DNA of 64,000 bases. Source: Euptelea pleiosperma. Its lineage: Eukaryota; Streptophyta; Magnoliopsida; Ranunculales; Eupteleaceae. The notes under the pieces were generated by a model. That model saw only the letters and a list, made by a program, of their open reading frames with translations. It was not told the origin of the DNA and did no database searches. Position 1 is the stretch's first letter. Each line of letters opens with the position of its first letter. A program made the position numbers and the translations under genes. Location of the stretch: positions 20,555,103-20,619,102 of the forward strand of contig CM068549.1 of assembly GCA_035048495.1 (NCBI GenBank). The letters run 5' to 3'. Below, piece after piece: positions 47,701-62,585 of this stretch.

Positions 47701-50700
47701 AAACACATTTGAAGTCTTGGAACAAGATTCGGGATGGTCGAAACAAGTTTGCTCCATCCGTGCGTCAGTGTCTCTAATTGGATTCAGTTTGTGTGTTACA
47801 TTCCTAAGCCTATAACAAGTGACTTGTTCTCAACCGGACCTCCTAATTTGACTCAATATCTTCTATTACAATTGTTTAAACACATTTGAAGTGTAGGAAC
47901 AACATTCGGGACTGTAGGAACAAGATTCGGGACTGTCGGAACAAGTTTGCCCCATCCGTGCGTCAATGACTCTAATTGGACTCAGTTTGTGCGTTACATT
48001 CCTAAGCTTATAACAAGTGACTTTTTCGCAACCGGACCACGTAATTTGACTCAATCTATTCCATTACAATTGTTTAAACACATTTTAAGTCTGGGAACAA
48101 GATTCGGGACAGTCGAAACAAGTTTGCTCCATCCGTGCGCGAATGTCTCTAAGTGGACTCAGTTTGTGTGTTACATTCCTAAGCCTATAACTAGTGACTT
48201 GTTCTCGACCGGACCGCGTAATTTGACCTAATATCTTCTATAACAATTGTTTTAACACATTTGAAGTGTTGGAACAAGATTCAGGACTGTCAAACAAGTT
48301 TGCCCCATCCGTGCGTCAATGACTCTAATTTGACTCAGTTTGTGCGTTACATTCCGAAGCTTATAACAAGTGACTTTTTCGCAACCGGACCTGGTAATTT
48401 GACTCAATCTCTTCAATTACAATTGTTTAAACACATTTGAAGTCTTGGAACAAGATTCGGGATGGTCGAAACAAGTTTGCTCCATCCGTGCGTTAATGTC
48501 TCTAATTGGATTCAGTTTGTGTGTTACATTCCTAAGCCTATAACAAGTGACTTGTTCTCAACCGGACCTCCTAATTTGACTCAATATCTTCTATTACAAT
48601 TGTTTAAACACATTTGAAGTGTAGGAACAAGATTCGGGACTGTAGGAACAAGATTCGGGACTGTCGGAACAAGTTTGCCCCATCCGTGCATCAATGACTC
48701 TAATTGGACTCAGTTTGTGCGTTACATTCCTAACCTTATAACAAGTGACTTTTTCGCAACCGGACCACGTAATTTGACTCAATCTCTTCCATTACAATTG
48801 TCTAAACACATTTGAAGTCTGGGAACAAGATTCGGGACAGTCGAAATAAGTTTGCTCCATCCGTGCGTCAATGTCTCTAATTGGACTCAGTTTGTGTGTT
48901 ACATTCCGAAGTCTATAACTAGTGACTTGTTCTCGACCGAACCTCGTAATTTGACCTATTATCTTCTATAACAATTGTTTAAACACATTTGAAGTTTTAG
49001 AACAAGATTCGGGACAGTCGAAACAAGTTTGCTCCATCCGTGCGTCAATGTCTCTAATTGGACTCATTTTGTGTGTTACATTCCTAAGCCTATAACTAGT
49101 GACTTGTTCTCGACCGGACCGCGTAATTTGACCTAATATCTTCTATAACAATTGTTTTAACACATTTGAACTGTTGGAACAAGATTCAGGACTGTCAAAA
49201 AAGTTTGCCCCATCCGTGCGTCAATGACTCTATTTGGACTCAGTTTGTGCGTTACATTCCGAAGCTTATAACAAGTGACTTTTTCGCAACCGGACCTGGT
49301 AATTTGACTCAATCTCTTCAATTACAATTGTTTAAACACATTTGAAGTCTTGGAACAAAATTCGGGACGGTCGAAACAAGTTTGCTCCATCCGTGCGTCA
49401 GTGTCTCTAATTGGATTCAGTTTGTGTGTTACATTCCTAAGCCTATAACAAGTGACTTGTTCTCAACCGGACCTCCTAATTTCACTCAATATCTTCTATT
49501 ACAATTGTTTAAACACATTTGAAGTGTAGGAACAACATTCGGGACTGTAGGAACAAGATTCGGGACTGTCGGAACAAGTTTGCCCCATCCGTGCGTCAAT
49601 GACTCTAATTGGACTCAGTTTGTGCGTTACATTCCTAAGCTTATAACAAGTGACTTTTTCGCAACCGGACCACGTAATTTGACTCAATCTCTTCCATTAC
49701 AATTGTCTAAACACATTTGAAGTCTGGGAACAAGATTCGGGACAGTCGAAATAAGTTTGCTCCATTCGTGCGTCATTGTCTCAAATTGGACCCAGTTTGT
49801 GTGTTACATTCCGAAGTCTATAACTAGTGACTTGTTCTCGACCGGACCTCGTAATTTAACCTATTATCTTCTATAACAATTGTTTAAACACATTTGAAGT
49901 TTTAGAACAAGATTCGGGACAGTCGAAACAAGTTTGCTCCCTCCGTGCGTCAATGTCTCTAATTGGACTCATTTTGTGTGTTACATTCCTAAGCCGATAA
50001 CTAGTGACTAGTTCTCGACCAGACCGCATAATTTGACCTAATATCTTCTATAACAATTGTTTTAACACATTTGAAGTGTTGGAACAAGATTCAGGACTGT
50101 CAAACAAGTTTGCCCCATCCGTGCGTCAATGACTCTAATTGGACTCAGTTTGTGCGTTACATTCCGAAGCTTATAACAAGTGACTTTTTCGCAACCGAAC
50201 TTGGTAATTTGAATCAATCTCTTCAAATACAATTGTTTAAACACATTTGATGTCTTGGAACAAGATTCGGGATGGTCGAAACAAGTTTGCTCCATCCGTG
50301 CGTCAGTGTCTCTAATTGGATTCAGTTTGTGTGTTACATTCCTAAGCCTATAACAAGTGACTTGTTCTCAACCGGACCTCCTAATTTGACTCAATATCTT
50401 CTATTACAATTATTTAAACACATTTTAAGTGTAGGAACAACATTCGGGACTGTAGGAACAAGATTCGGGACTGTCGGAACAAGTTTGCCCCATCCGTGCG
50501 TCAATGACTCTAATTGCACTCAGTTTGTGCGTTACATTCCTAAGCTTATAACAAGAGACTTTTTCGCAACCGGACCTGGTAATTTGACTCAATCTCTTCA
50601 ATTACAATTGTTTAAACACATTTGAAGTCTTGGAACAAGATTCGGGATGGTCGAAATAAGTTTGCTCCATCCGTGCGTTAATGTCTCTAATTGGATTCAG

Positions 50701-53680
50701 TTTGTGTGTTACATTCCTAAGCCTATAACAAGTGACTTGTTCTCAACCGGACCTCCTAATTTGACTCTATATCTTCTATTACAATTGTTTAAACACATTT
50801 GAAGTGTAGGAACAAGATTCGGGACTGTAGGAACAAGATTCGGGACTGTCGGAACAAGTTTGCCCCATCCGTGCGTCAATGACTCTAATTGGACTCAGTT
50901 TGTGCGTTACATTCCTAAGCTTATAACAAGTGACTTTTTCGCAACCGGACCACGTAATTTGACTCAATCTCTTCCATTACAATTGTCTAAACACATTTGA
51001 AGTCTGGGAACAAGATTCGGGACAGTCGAAATAAGTTTGCTCCATCCGTGCGTCAATGTCTCTAATTGGACTCAGTTTGTGTGTTACATTCCGAAGTCTA
51101 TAACTAGTGACTTGTTCTCGACCGGACCTCGTAATTTGACCTATTATCTTCTATAACAATTGTTTAAACACATTTGAAGTTTTAGAACAAGATTCGTTAC
51201 AGTCGAAACAAGTTTGCTCCATCCGTGCGTCAATGTCTCTAATTGGACTCATTTTGTGTGTTAAATTCCTAAGCCTATAACTAGTGACTTGTTCTCGACC
51301 GGACCGCGTAATTTGACCTAATATCTTCTATAACAATTGTTTTAACACATTTGAAGTGTTGGAACAAGATTCAGGACTGTCAAACAAGTTTGCCCCATCC
51401 GTGCGTCAATGACTCTAATTGGACTCAGTTTGTGCGTTACATTCCGAAGCTTATAGCAAGTGACTTTTTCGCAACCGGACCTGGTAATTTGACTCAATCT
51501 CTTCAATTACAATTGTTTAAACACATTTGAAGTCTTGGATCAAGATTCGGGATGGTCGAAACAAGTTTGCTACATCCGTACGTCAATGACTCAAATTGGA
51601 CTCAGTTTGTGCGTTACATTCCGAAGCTTATAACAAGTGACTTTTTCGCAACCGGACCTGGTAATTTGACTCAATCTCTTCAATTACAATTGTTTAAACA
51701 CATTTGAAGTCTTGGAACAAGATTCGGGACGGTCGAAACAAGTTTGCTCCATCCGTGCGTCAGTGTCTCTAATTGGATTCAGTTTGTGTGTTACATTCCT
51801 AAGCCTATAACAAGTGACTTGTTCTCAACCGGACCTCCTAATTTGACTCAATATCTTCTATTACAATTGTTTAAACACATTTGAAGTGTAGGAACAACAT
51901 TCGGGACTGTAGGAACAAGATTCGGGACTGTCGGAACAAGTTTGCCCCATCCGTGCGTCAATGACTCTAATTGGACTCAGTTTGTGCGTTACATTCCTAA
52001 GCTTATAACAAGTGACTTTTTCGCAACCGGACCACGTAATTTGACTCAATCTCTTCCATTACAATTGTCTAAACACATTTGAAGTCTGGGAACAAGATTC
52101 GGGACAGTTGAAATAAGTTTGCTCCATCCGTGCGTCAATGTCTCTAATTGGACTCAGTTTGTGTGTTACATTCCGAAGTCTATAACTAGTGACTTGTTCT
52201 CGACCGGACCTCGTAATTTGACCTATTATCTTCTATAACAATTGTTTAAACACATTTGAAGTTTAAGAACAAGATTCGGGACAGTCGAAACAAGTTTGCT
52301 CCATCCGTGCGTCAATGTCTCTAATTGGACTCATTTTGTGTGTTACATTCCTAAGCCTATAACTAGTGACTTGTTCTCGACCGGACCGCGTAATTTGACC
52401 TAATATCTTCTATAACAATTGTTTTAACACATTTGAAGTGTTGGAACAAGATTCAGGACTGTCAAAAAAGTTTGCCCCATCCGTGCGTCAATGACTCTAA
52501 TTGGACTCAGTTTGTGCGTTACATTCCGAAGCTTATAACAAGTGACTTTTTCGCAACCGGACCTAGTAATTTGACTCAATCTCTTCAATTACAATTGTTT
52601 AAACACATTTGAAGTCTTGGAACAAGATTCGGGATGGTCGAAACAAGTTTGCTCCATCCGTGCGTCAGTGTCTCTAATTGGATTCAGTTTGTGTGTTACA
52701 TTCCTAAGCCTATAACAAGTGACTTGTTCTCAACCGGACCTCCTAATTTGACTCAATATCTTCTATTACAATTGTTTAAACACATTTGAAGTGTAGGAAC
52801 AACATTCGGGACTGTAGGAACAAGATTCGGGACTGTCGGAACAAGTTTGCCCCATCCGTGCGTCAATGACTCTAATTGGACTCAGTTTGTGCGTTACATT
52901 CCTAAGCTTATAACAAGTGACTTTTTCGCAACCGGACCACGTAATTTGACTCAATCTATTCCATTACAATTGTTTAAACACATTTTAAGTCTGGGAACAA
53001 GATTCGGGACAGTCGAAACAAGTTTGCTCCATCCGTGCGCGAATGTCTCTAAGTGGACTCAGTTTGTGTGTTACATTCCTAAGCCTATAACTAGTGACTT
53101 GTTCTCGACCGGACCGCGTAATTTGACCTAATATCTTCTATAACAATTGTTTTAACACATTTGAAGTGTTGGAACAAGATTCAGGACTGTCAAACAAGTT
53201 TGCCCCATCCGTGCGTCAATGACTCTAATTTGACTCAGTTTGTGCGTTACATTCCGAAGCTTATAACAAGTGACTTTTTCGCAACCGGACCTGGTAATTT
53301 GACTCAATCTCTTCAATTACAATTGTTTAAACACATTTGAAGTCTTGGAACAAGATTCGGGATGGTCGAAACAAGTTTGCTCCATCCGTGCGTTAATGTC
53401 TCTAATTGGATTCAGTTTGTGTGTTACATTCCTAAGCCTATAACAAGTGACTTGTTCTCAACCGGACCTCCTAATTTGACTCAATATCTTCTATTACAAT
53501 TGTTTAAACACATTTGAAGTGTAGGAACAAGATTCGGGACTGTAGGAACAAGATTCGGGACTGTCGGAACAAGTTTGCCCCATCCGTGCATCAATGACTC
53601 TAATTGGACTCAGTTTGTGCGTTACATTCCTAACCTTATAACAAGTGACTTTTTCGCAACCGGACCACGTAATTTGACTC
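44780..53680. repeat. 4.9-kb tandem segmental duplication
   Basis: Offset exactly 4900 bp: 45162 and 50062, 45879 and 50779, 46961 and 51861, 47866 and 52766. Rare variants are shared, such as CGTCATTGTCTCAAATTGG (44870 and 49770) and the altered GATTCGTTACAG (46290 and 51190). Very few differences were noticed, one being CAAAAAAG against CAAACAAG at 45200/50100. It is a recent duplication or an assembly duplication. Confidence 0.88.
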
Positions 53681-56600
53681 AATCTATTCCATTACAATTG
53701 TTTAAACACATTTGAAGTCTGGGAACAAGATTCGGGACAGTCGAAATAAGTTTGCTCCATCCGTGCGTCAATGTCTCTAATTGGACTCAGTTTGTGTGTT
53801 ACATTCCGAAGTCTATAACTAGTGACTTGTTCTCGACCGAACCTCGTAATTTGACCTATTATCTTCTATAACAATTGTTTAAACACATTTGAAGTTTTAG
53901 AACAAGATTCGGGACAGTCGAAACAAGTTTGCTCCATCCGTGCGTCAATGTCTCTAATTGGACTCATTTTGTGTGTTACATTCCTAAGCCTATAACTAGT
54001 GACTTGTTCTCGACCGGACCGCGTAATTTGACCTAATATCTTCTATAACAATTGTTTTAACACATTTGAACTGTTGGAACAAGATTCAGGACTGTCAAAC
54101 AAGTTTGCCCCATCCGTGCGTCAATGACTCTAATTTGACTCAGTTTGTGCGTTACATTCCGAAGCTTATAACAAGTGACTTTTTCGCAACCGGACCTGGT
54201 AATTTGACTCAATCTCTTCAATTACAATTGTTTAAACACATTTGAAGTCTTGGAACAAGATTCGGGATGGTCGAAACAAGTTTGCTCCATCCGTGCGTTA
54301 ATGTCTCTAATTGGATTCAGTTTGTGTGTTACATTCCTAAGCCTATAACAAGTGACTTGTTCTCAACCGGACCTCCTAATTTGACTCAATATCTTCTATT
54401 ACAATTGTTTAAACACATTTGAAGTGTAGGAACAAGATTCGGGACTGTAGGAACAAGATTCGGGACTGTCGGAACAAGTTTGCCCCATCCGTGCATCAAT
54501 GACTCTAATTGGACTCAGTTTGTGCGTTACATTCCTAACCTTATAACAAGTGACTTTTTCGCAACCGGACCACGTAATTTGACTCAATCTATTCCATTAC
54601 AATTGTTTAAACACATTTGAAGTCTGGGAACAAGATTCGGGACAGTCGAAATAAGTTTGCTCCATCCGTGCGTCAATGTCTCTAATTGGACTCAGTTTGT
54701 GTGTTACATTCCGAAGTCTATAACTAGTGACTTGTTCTCGACCGAACCTCGTAATTTGACCTATTATCTTCTATAACAATTGTTTAAACACATTTGAAGT
54801 TTTAGAACAAGATTCGGGACAGTCGAAACAAGTTTGCTCCATCCGTGCGTCAATGTCTCTAATTGGACTCATTTTGTGTGTTACATTCCTAAGCCTATAA
54901 CTAGTGACTTGTTCTCGACCGGACCGCGTAATTTGACCTAATATCTTCTATAACAATTGTTTTAACACATTTGAACTGTTGGAACAAGATTCAGGACTGT
55001 CAAAAAAGTTTGCCCCATCCGTGCGTCAATGACTCTATTTGGACTCAGTTTGTGCGTTACATTCCGAAGCTTATAACAAGTGACTTTTTCGCAACCGGAC
55101 CTGGTAATTTGACTCAATCTCTTCAATTACAATTGTTTAAACACATTTGAAGTCTTGGAACAAAATTCGGGACGGTCGAAACAAGTTTGCTCCATCCGTG
55201 CGTCAGTGTCTCTAATTGGATTCAGTTTGTGTGTTACATTCCTAAGCCTATAACAAGTGACTTGTTCTCAACCGGACCTCCTAATTTCACTCAATATCTT
55301 CTATTACAATTGTTTAAACACATTTGAAGTGTAGGAACAACATTCGGGACTGTAGGAACAAGATTCGGGACTGTCGGAACAAGTTTGCCCCATCCGTGCG
55401 TCAATGACTCTAATTGCACTCAGTTTGTGCGTTACATTCCTAAGCTTATAACAAGAGACTTTTTCGCAACCGGACCTGGTAATTTGACTCAATCTCTTCA
55501 ATTACAATTGTTTAAACACATTTGAAGTCTTGGAACAAGATTCGGGATGCTCGAAATAAGTTTGCTCCATCCGTGCGTTAATGTCTCTAATTGGATTCAG
55601 TTTGTGTGTTACATTCCTAAGCCTATAACAAGTGACTTGTTCTCAACCGGACCTCGTAATTTGACTCTATATCTTCTATTACAATTGTTTAAACACATTT
55701 GAAGTTTTAGAACTAGATTCGGGACAGTCGAAACAAGTTTGCTACATCCGTGCGTCAATGTCTCTAATTGGACTCATTTTGTGTGTTACATTCCTAAGCC
55801 TATAACTAGTGACTTGTTCTCGACCGGACCGCGTAATTTGACCTAATATCTTCTATAACAATTGTTTTAACACATTTGAAGTGTTGGAACAAGATTCAGG
55901 ACTGTCAAAAAAGTTTGCCCCATCCGTGCGTCAATGACTCTAATTGGACTCAGTTTGTGCGTTACATTCCGAAGCTTATAACAAGTGACTTTTTCGCAAC
56001 CGGACCTGGTAATTTGACTCAATCTCTTCAATTACAATTGTTTAAACACATTTGAAGTCTTGGAACAAGATTCGGGACGGTCGAAACAAGTTTGCTCCAT
56101 CCGTGCGTCAGTGTCTCTAATTGGATTCAGTTTGTGTGTTACATTCCTAAGCCTATAACAAGTGACTTGTTCTCAACCGGACCTCCTAATTTGACTCAAT
56201 ATCTTCTATTACAATTGTTTAAACACATTTGAAGTGTAGGAACAACATTCGGGACTGTAGGAACAAGATTCGGGACTGTCGGAACAAGTTTGCCCCATCC
56301 GTGCGTCAATGACTCTAATTGGACTCAGTTTGTGCGTTACATTCCTAAGCTTATAACAAGTGACTTTTTCGCAACAGGACCACGTAATTTGACTCAATCT
56401 CTTCCATTACAATTGTTTAAACACATTTGAAGTGTAGGAACAACATTCGGGACTGTAGGAACAAGATTCGGGACTGTCGGAACAAGTTTGCCCCATCCGT
56501 GCGTCAATGACTCTAATTGGACTCAGTTTGTGCGTTACATTCCTAAGCTTATAACAAGTGACTTTTTCGCAACCGGACCACGTAATTTGACTCAATCTCT

Positions 56601-59600
56601 TCCATTACAATTGTTTAAACACATTTTAAGTCTGGGAACAAGATTCGGGACAGTCGAAACAAGTTTGCTCCATCCGTGCGTGAATGTCTCTAAGTGGACT
56701 CAGTTTGTGTGTTACATTCCTAAGCCTATAACTAGTGACTTGTTCTCGACCGGACCGCGTAATTTGACCTAATATCTTCTATAACAATTGTTTTAACACA
56801 TTTGAAGTGTTGGAACAAGATTCAGGACTGTCAAACAAGTTTGCCCCATCCGTGCGTCAATGATTCTAATTGGACTCAGTTTGTGCGTTACATTCCGAAG
56901 CTTATAACAAGTGACTTTTTCGCAACCGGACCTGGTAATTTGACTCAATCTCTTCAATTACAATTGTTTAAACACATTTGAAGTCTTGGAACAAGATTCG
57001 GGACGGTCGAAACAAGTTTGCTCCATCCGTGCGTTAATGTCTCTAATTGGATTCAGTTTGTGTGTTACATTCCTAAGCCTATAACAAGTGACTTGTTCTC
57101 AACCGGACCTCCTAATTTGACTCAATATCTTCTATTACAATTGTTTAAACACATTTGAAGTGTAGGAACAAGATTCGGGACTGTAGGAACAAGATTCGGG
57201 ACTGTCGGAACAAGTTTGCCCCATCCGTGCGTCAATGACTCTAATTGGACTCAGTTTGTGCGTTACATTCCTAAGCTTATAACAAGTGACTTTTTCGCAA
57301 CCGGACCACGTAATTTGACTCAATCTCTTCCATTACAATTGTCTAAACACATTTGAAGTCTGAGAACAAGATTCGGGACAGTCGAAATAAGTTTGCTCCA
57401 TCCGTGCGTCAATGTCTCTAATTGGACTCAGTTTGTGTGTTACATTCCGAAGTCTATAACTAGTGACTTGTTCTCGACCGTACCTCGTAATTTGACCAAT
57501 TATCTTCTATAACAATTGTTTAAACACATTTGAAGTTTTAGAACTAGATTCGGGACAGTCGAAACAAGTTTGCTCCATCCGTGCGTCAATGTCTCTAATT
57601 GGACTCATTTTGTGTGTTACATTCCTAAGCCTATAACTAGTGACTTGTTCTCGACCGGACCGCGTAATTTGACCTAATATCTTCTATAACAATTGTTTTA
57701 ACACATTTGAAGTGTTGGAACATGATTCAGGACTGTCAAAAAAGTTTGCCCCATCCGTGCGTCAATGACTCTAATTGGACTCAGTTTGTGCGTTACATTC
57801 CGAAGCTTATAACAAGTGACTTTTTCGCAACCGGACCTGGTAATTTGACTCAATCTCTTCAATTACAATTGTTTAAACACATTTGAAGTCTTGGAACAAG
57901 ATTCGGGATGGTCGAAACAAGTTTGCTCCATCCGTGCGTTAATGTCTCTAATTGGATTCAGTTTGTGTGTTACATTCCTAAGCCTATAACAAGTGACTTG
58001 TTCTCAACCGGACCTCCTAATTTGACTCAATATCTTCTATTACAATTGTTTAAACACATTTGAAGTGTAGGAACAAGATTCGGGACTGTAGGAACAAGAT
58101 TCGGGACTGTCGGAACAAGTTTGCCCCATCCGTGCATCAATGACTCTAATTGGACTCAGTTTGTGCGTTACATTCCTAACCTTATAACAAGTGACTTTTT
58201 CGCAACCGGACCACGTAATTTGACTCAATCTATTCCATTACAATTGTTTAAACACATTTGAAGTCTGGGAACAAGATTCGGGACAGTCGAAATAAGTTTG
58301 CTCCATCCGTGCGTCAATGTCTCTAATTGGACTCAGTTTGTGTGTTACATTCCGAAGTCTATAACTAGTGACTTGTTCTCGACCGAACCTCGTAATTTGA
58401 CCTATTATCTTCTATAACAATTGTTTAAACACATTTGAAGTTTTAGAACAAGATTCGGGACAGTCGAAACAAGTTTGCTCCATCCGTGCGTCAATGTCTC
58501 TAATTGGACTCATTTTGTGTGTTACATTCCTAAGCCTATAACTAGTGACTTGTTCTCGACCGGACCGCGTAATTTGACCTAATATCTTCTATAACAATTG
58601 TTTTAACACATTTGAAGTGTTGGAACAAGATTCAGGACTGTCAAACAAGTTTGCCCCATCCGTGCGTCAATGACTCTAATTTGACTCAGTTTGTGCGTTA
58701 CATTCCGAAGCTTATAACAAGTGACTTTTTCGCAACCGGACCTGGTAATTTGACTCAATCTCTTCAATTACAATTGTTTAAACACATTTGAAGTCTTGGA
58801 ACAAGATTCGGGATGGTCGAAACAAGTTTGCTCCATCCGTGCGTTAATGTCTCTAATTGGATTCAGTTTGTGTGTTACATTCCTAAGCCTATAACAAGTG
58901 ACTTGTTCTCAACCGGACCTCCTAATTTGACTCAATATCTTCTATTACAATTGTTTAAACACATTTGAAGTGTAGGAACAAGATTCGGGACTGTAGGAAC
59001 AAGATTCGGGACTGTCGGAACAAGTTTGCCCCATCCGTGCATCAATGACTCTAATTGGACTCAGTTTGTGCGTTACATTCCTAACCTTATAACAAGTGAC
59101 TTTTTCGCAACCGGACCACGTAATTTGACTCAATCTATTCCATTACAATTGTTTAAACACATTTGAAGTCTGGGAACAAGATTCGGGACAGTCGAAATAA
59201 GTTTGCTCCATCCGTGCGTCAATGTCTCTAATTGGACTCAGTTTGTGTGTTACATTCCGAAGTCTATAACTAGTGACTTGTTCTCGACCGAACCTCGTAA
59301 TTTGACCTATTATCTTCTATAACAATTGTTTAAACACATTTGAAGTTTTAGAACAAGATTCGGGACAGTCGAAACAAGTTTGCTCCATCCGTGCGTCAAT
59401 GTCTCTAATTGGACTCATTTTGTGTGTTACATTCCTAAGCCTATAACTAGTGACTTGTTCTCGACCGGACCGCGTAATTTGACCTAATATCTTCTATAAC
59501 AATTGTTTTAACACATTTGAACTGTTGGAACAAGATTCAGGACTGTCAAAAAAGTTTGCCCCATCCGTGCGTCAATGACTCTATTTGGACTCAGTTTGTG

Positions 59601-62420
59601 CGTTACATTCCGAAGCTTATAACAAGTGACTTTTTCGCAACCGGACCTGGTAATTTGACTCAATCTCTTCAATTACAATTGTTTAAACACATTTGAAGTC
59701 TTGGAACAAAATTCGGGACGGTCGAAACAAGTTTGCTCCATCCGTGCGTCAGTGTCTCTAATTGGATTCAGTTTGTGTGTTACATTCCTAAGCCTATAAC
59801 AAGTGACTTGTTCTCAACCGGACCTCCTAATTTCACTCAATATCTTCTATTACAATTGTTTAAACACATTTGAAGTGTAGGAACAACATTCGGGACTGTA
59901 GGAACAAGATTCGGGACTGTCGGAACAAGTTTGCCCCATCCGTGCGTCAATGACTCTAATTGCACTCAGTTTGTGCGTTACATTCCTAAGCTTATAACAA
60001 GAGACTTTTTCGCAACCGGACCTGGTAATTTGACTCAATCTCTTCAATTACAATTGTTTAAACACATTTGAAGTCTTGGAACAAGATTCGGGATGCTCGA
60101 AATAAGTTTGCTCCATCCGTGCGTTAATGTCTCTAATTGGATTCAGTTTGTGTGTTACATTCCTAAGCCTATAACAAGTGACTTGTTCTCAACCGGACCT
60201 CGTAATTTGACTCTATATCTTCTATTACAATTGTTTAAACACATTTGAAGTTTTAGAACTAGATTCGGGACAGTCGAAACAAGTTTGCTACATCCGTGCG
60301 TCAATGTCTCTAATTGGACTCATTTTGTGTGTTACATTCCTAAGCCTATAACTAGTGACTTGTTCTCGACCGGACCGCGTAATTTGACCTAATATCTTCT
60401 ATAACAATTGTTTTAACACATTTGAAGTGTTGGAACAAGATTCAGGACTGTCAAAAAAGTTTGCCCCATCCGTGCGTCAATGACTCTAATTGGACTCAGT
60501 TTGTGCGTTACATTCCGAAGCTTATAACAAGTGACTTTTTCGCAACCGGACCTGGTAATTTGACTCAATCTCTTCAATTACAATTGTTTAAACACATTTG
60601 AAGTCTTGGAACAAGATTCGGGACGGTCGAAACAAGTTTGCTCCATCCGTGCGTGAGTGTCTCTAATTGGATTCAGTTTGTGTGTTACATTCCTAAGCCT
60701 ATAACAAGTGACTTGTTCTCAACCGGACCTCCTAATTTGACTCAATATCTTCTATTACAATTGTTTAAACACATTTGAAGTGTAGGAACAACATTCGGGA
60801 CTGTAGGAACAAGATTCGGGACTGTCGGAACAAGTTTGCCCCATCCGTGCGTCAATGACTCTAATTGGACTCAGTTTGTGCGTTACATTCCTAAGCTTAT
60901 AACAAGTGACTTTTTCGCAACAGGACCACGTAATTTGACTCAATCTCTTCCATTACAATTGTTTAAACACATTTGAAGTGTAGGAACAACATTCGGGACT
61001 GTAGGAACAAGATTCGGGACTGTCGGAACAAGTTTGCCCCATCCGTGCGTCAATGACTCTAATTGGACTCAGTTTGTGCGTTACATTCCTAAGCTTATAA
61101 CAAGTGACTTTTTCGCAACCGGACCACGTAATTTGACTCAATCTCTTCCATTACAATTGTTTAAACACATTTTAAGTCTGGGAACAAGATTCGGGACAGT
61201 CGAAACAAGTTTGCTCCATCCGTGCGTGAATGTCTCTAAGTGGACTCAGTTTGTGTGTTACATTCCTAAGCCTATAACTAGTGACTTGTTCTCGACCGGA
61301 CCGCGTAATTTGACCTAATATCTTCTATAACAATTGTTTTAACACATTTGAAGTGTTGGAACAAGATTCAGGACTGTCAAACAAGTTTGCCCCATCCGTG
61401 CGTCAATGATTCTAATTGGACTCAGTTTGTGCGTTACATTCCGAAGCTTATAACAAGTGACTTTTTCGCAACCGGACCTGGTAATTTGACTCAATCTCTT
61501 CAATTACAATTGTTTAAACACATTTGAAGTCTTGGAACAAGATTCGGGACGGTCGAAACAAGTTTGCTCCATCCGTGCGTTAATGTCTCTAATTGGATTC
61601 AGTTTGTGTGTTACATTCCTAAGCCTATAACAAGTGACTTGTTCTCAACCGGACCTCCTAATTTGACTCAATATCTTCTATTACAATTGTTTAAACACAT
61701 TTGAAGTGTAGGAACAAGATTCGGGACTGTAGGAACAAGATTCGGGACTGTCGGAACAAGTTTGCCCCATCCGTGCGTCAATGACTCTAATTGGACTCAG
61801 TTTGTGCGTTACATTCCTAAGCTTATAACAAGTGACTTTTTCGCAACCGGACCACGTAATTTGACTCAATCTCTTCCATTACAATTGTCTAAACACATTT
61901 GAAGTCTGAGAACAAGATTCGGGACAGTCGAAATAAGTTTGCTCCATCCGTGCGTCAATGTCTCTAATTGGACTCAGTTTGTGTGTTACATTCCGAAGTC
62001 TATAACTAGTGACTTGTTCTCGACCGTACCTCGTAATTTGACCAATTATCTTCTATAACAATTGTTTAAACACATTTGAAGTTTTAGAACTAGATTCGGG
62101 ACAGTCGAAACAAGTTTGCTCCATCCGTGCGTCAATGTCTCTAATTGGACTCATTTTGTGTGTTACATTCCTAAGCCTATAACTAGTGACTTGTTCTCGA
62201 CTGGACCGCGTAATTTGACCTAATATCTTCTATAACAATTGTTTTAACACATTTGAAGTGTTGGAACAAGATTCAGGACTGTCAAAAAAGTTTGCCCCAT
62301 CCGTGCGTCAATGACTCTAATTGGACTCAGTTTGTGCGTTACATTCCGAAGCTTATAACAAGTGACTTTTTCGCAACCGGACCTGGTAATTTGACTCAAT
62401 CTCTTCAATTACAATTGTTT
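53300..62420. repeat. 4,546-bp tandem segmental duplication
   Basis: Constant offset 4546: 53494 and 58040, 54399 and 58945, 55304 and 59850, 56209 and 60755, 57135 and 61681. The unit equals four 905-bp blocks, one 728-bp block and one 198-bp monomer. Copies are nearly identical and head to tail. One noticed difference is CGTCAGTG against CGTGAGTG near 56106/60652. Confidence 0.88.
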
Positions 62421-62585
62421 AAACACATTTGAAGTCTTGGAACAAGATTCGGGACGGTCGAAACAAGTTTGCTCCATCCGTGCGTCAGTGTCTCTAATTG
62501 GATTCAGTTTGTGTGTTACATTCCTAAGCCTATAACAAGTGACTTGTTCTCAACCGGACCTCCTAATTTGACTCAATATCTTCTA

